Origin: Chloroflexota bacterium
Lineage (GTDB): Bacteria; Chloroflexota; Limnocylindria; QHBO01
Assembly: GCA_020848055.1 (NCBI GenBank)
Contig: JADLBB010000129.1
Span: 1-6,302, forward strand
Reading direction: 5' to 3'
DNA: 6,302 nucleotides
Translations under genes and position numbers: made by a program
Part shown: piece after piece, positions 5,173 through 6,302 of the stretch
How the letters are laid out: the number at the start of each line of letters is the position of its first letter
Position numbering within the stretch: the first letter of the stretch is position 1
The notes under the pieces: generated by a model
The model's database searches: none
Told to the model about the DNA's origin: nothing
The model's input: the letters and a program-made list of their open reading frames with translations, nothing else

Positions 5173-6152
5173 GCCTGGAGTCCGTCCGCGACGCCATCCT
5201 GGACGCCAGCCGGGTGACCGCGATCTGTCACGAGAACCCCGATGCCGACACGCTCGGATCGGCGCTGGCGCTGCGACTGGCGCTGCAGCGGCTGGGGAGG
5301 CCCGTCGAGGTGGTGGCTGCAGATCCGGTGCCGCCGGCACTGGTCGGCCTGCCCGGCGCCCGGGAGGTGCTGACGCGGCCGTCGTTCGAGCCGGACCTGG
5401 CCGTCGTGGTGGACGGGCCACTGGCACGGACCGGCGCGATCGCCGCCGAATGTGGCGATTGGCTGGCGCGAGCACGAATCGTCAACATAGATCACCACGT
5501 CTCGAACGACGGGGCGGGCGCGATCGCCACCTGGATCGAGCCGGAGGCAGCGGCCACGTGCGAGATGGTCGCGCGGCTGGTGCCGGCCCTTGGCGTGGCG
5601 GTGGACGAGGCGATCGCCACGGTCCTGGTGGCGGGGATAGTGCAGGACACGCATGCCTTCGCCCATCCGAACGCGACGCCCCGCACGCTGCGCGTCACGG
5701 CCGACCTGCTCGAGGCCGGAGCCCCGCTGGCCGCCCTGTACCGGAAGATCTACGCCGACAAGCCCTTCAGCCACCTGGCCCTGTGGGGCCGGATCCTGGC
5801 CGGCGCGCGGGAGAGTCACGACGGACGCATCGTGCACGCCACCATGTCGCTGGCCATGCTGGCCGAGACCGGAGCCCCCGCCGTCGCATCGGAGGGATTC
5901 ATCGACCTGCTCGCCTCGACCAGGTCCGCCGACGTCACGGTGCTATTCAAGGAAGCCGGGCCGGACGAGGTTCGCGTCAGCGTCCGGACGTCGGCGAGGG
6001 CCGACGCGGTGGCCATCACCACGGCCTTCGGTGGGGGAGGGCACGCCCGCGCGGCGGGTTGCACCCTGTACGCGCCGTTGCCCGCGGCGACCGACGCCCT
6101 GCTGGCCGAGGCGGAGCGCGAGATCGGTCGCGCCGATGATCGGAGTCGTTAA
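5169..6152 (+). CDS. nrnA: DHH/DHHA1 phosphoesterase, NrnA-like oligoribonuclease / pAp or cyclic-dinucleotide phosphodiesterase
   Basis: Manganese-dependent DHH-family phosphoesterase of the NrnA group, which degrades nanoRNAs of 2-5 nt, pAp, or linear and cyclic dinucleotides depending on the member. The 327 aa protein shows motif I as HENPDADTLGS (21-31; His21, Asp25 and Asp27 as metal ligands), motif II as VVVDGP (79-84; Asp82), motif III as NIDHH (106-110), and motif IV as GIVQDTHAFAHPNAT (156-170; Asp160). The C-terminal DHHA1 domain ends in FGGGGHARAAGCTL (287-300), the substrate-binding glycine loop. Motif IV has His162 where the family usually has Gly (DTG). It starts with an ATGA overlap on rbfA and a strong ribosome-binding site, and overlaps truB by 17 nt. 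This position between rbfA and truB is common in Gram-positive lineages. There is no signal peptide or membrane segment, so it is cytoplasmic. Exact substrate is not decided by sequence. Confidence 0.88.
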   Translation: MSLESVRDAILDASRVTAICHENPDADTLGSALALRLALQRLGRPVEVVAADPVPPALVGLPGAREVLTRPSFEPDLAVVVDGPLARTGAIAAECGDWLARARIVNIDHHVSNDGAGAIATWIEPEAAATCEMVARLVPALGVAVDEAIATVLVAGIVQDTHAFAHPNATPRTLRVTADLLEAGAPLAALYRKIYADKPFSHLALWGRILAGARESHDGRIVHATMSLAMLAETGAPAVASEGFIDLLASTRSADVTVLFKEAGPDEVRVSVRTSARADAVAITTAFGGGGHARAAGCTLYAPLPAATDALLAEAEREIGRADDRSR

Positions 6153-6302
6153 CCTCGACAAGCCGGTCGGCCCGACCAGCCACGACATGGTCGGGCTGCT
6201 GCGACGCCTGACCGGCACGCGGCGGATCGGACATGCGGGTACGCTCGATCCATTGGCCTCCGGGACGCTGCCGATCCTGGTCGGTGCGGCCACGCGCTTC
6301 AG
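6136..6302 (+). CDS. truB: tRNA pseudouridine(55) synthase, N-terminal part (partial)
   Basis: TruB converts U55 in the T-loop of tRNAs to pseudouridine and also acts as a tRNA chaperone. Only the first 55 residues are present; the gene runs off the right edge. They match the family start closely: GVVNLDKPVGPTSHDMV (3-19), then GHAGTLDPLASGTLPILVG (32-50), which carries the catalytic aspartate (Asp38), and ATRF at 52-55. The ATG lies inside the end of the nrnA-like gene (17-nt overlap). No good Shine-Dalgarno sequence is close; GGAG at 6113-6116 is 19 nt away, so translation is probably coupled to the gene before. Because the protein begins only two residues before the conserved GVVNLDKP, a start further upstream is unlikely, and no in-frame start is seen just upstream. 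Confidence 0.93.
   Translation, partial: MIGVVNLDKPVGPTSHDMVGLLRRLTGTRRIGHAGTLDPLASGTLPILVGAATRF

Noticed and set aside
3414..5837. 807-codon open frame on the - strand across infB, rbfA and nrnA
   Set aside because: It lies opposite three well-recognised genes and is explained by G+C-rich third positions that remove stop codons from the antisense frame. The translation is rich in Arg, His, Gly and Asp and shows no domain that I recognise.
1..6302. Mobile elements, CRISPR repeats, defence or biosynthetic systems
   Set aside because: I saw no transposase or integrase motifs, repeat arrays or foreign-looking base composition; every long open region is a core gene.

Overview
This is a stretch of a high-G+C bacterial chromosome (almost every third codon position is G or C) carrying a run of core housekeeping genes, all on the + strand. 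In order they are: the 3' end of dxr (isoprenoid synthesis), an rseP-type site-2 protease, a non-coding leader, then nusA, ylxR, infB, rbfA, an nrnA-type DHH phosphoesterase gene, and the 5' end of truB. This is the widely conserved nusA-infB operon. No mobile element, CRISPR array, phage gene, rRNA, tRNA or defence system is visible.

The phylum cannot be fixed from this sequence alone. The short IF2 (632 aa, with only a small Arg/Pro-rich head before the IF2_N helices), the NusA without C-terminal acidic repeats, a ylxR gene, and a DHH phosphoesterase gene between rbfA and truB all suggest a Gram-positive-type or 'Terrabacteria' lineage. Actinobacterial IF2 is usually much longer, so a high-G+C Chloroflexota-like organism is my best guess, at low confidence.

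Layout: positions 1-1381 hold dxr and rseP, joined by a TGATG stop/start overlap. Positions 1382-1545 are the only sizeable intergenic gap. It holds G+C-rich hairpins at the rseP end, a good -10 box (TATACT), a short stem-loop, and a terminator-like hairpin with a T-rich tail just before the nusA ribosome-binding site. This looks like a promoter plus transcription attenuator controlling the downstream operon. From 1546 to the window end the genes are packed with overlaps of 4-20 nt or a gap of 7 nt, so they are probably one transcript with translational coupling. rimP, which normally precedes nusA, is absent.

Together the downstream genes serve transcription elongation and termination (NusA), RNase P modulation or RNA binding (YlxR), translation initiation (IF2), 30S maturation (RbfA), nanoRNA or cyclic-dinucleotide turnover (NrnA) and tRNA modification (TruB). 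I do not see a previously undescribed biological system. The most interesting element is the nusA leader.
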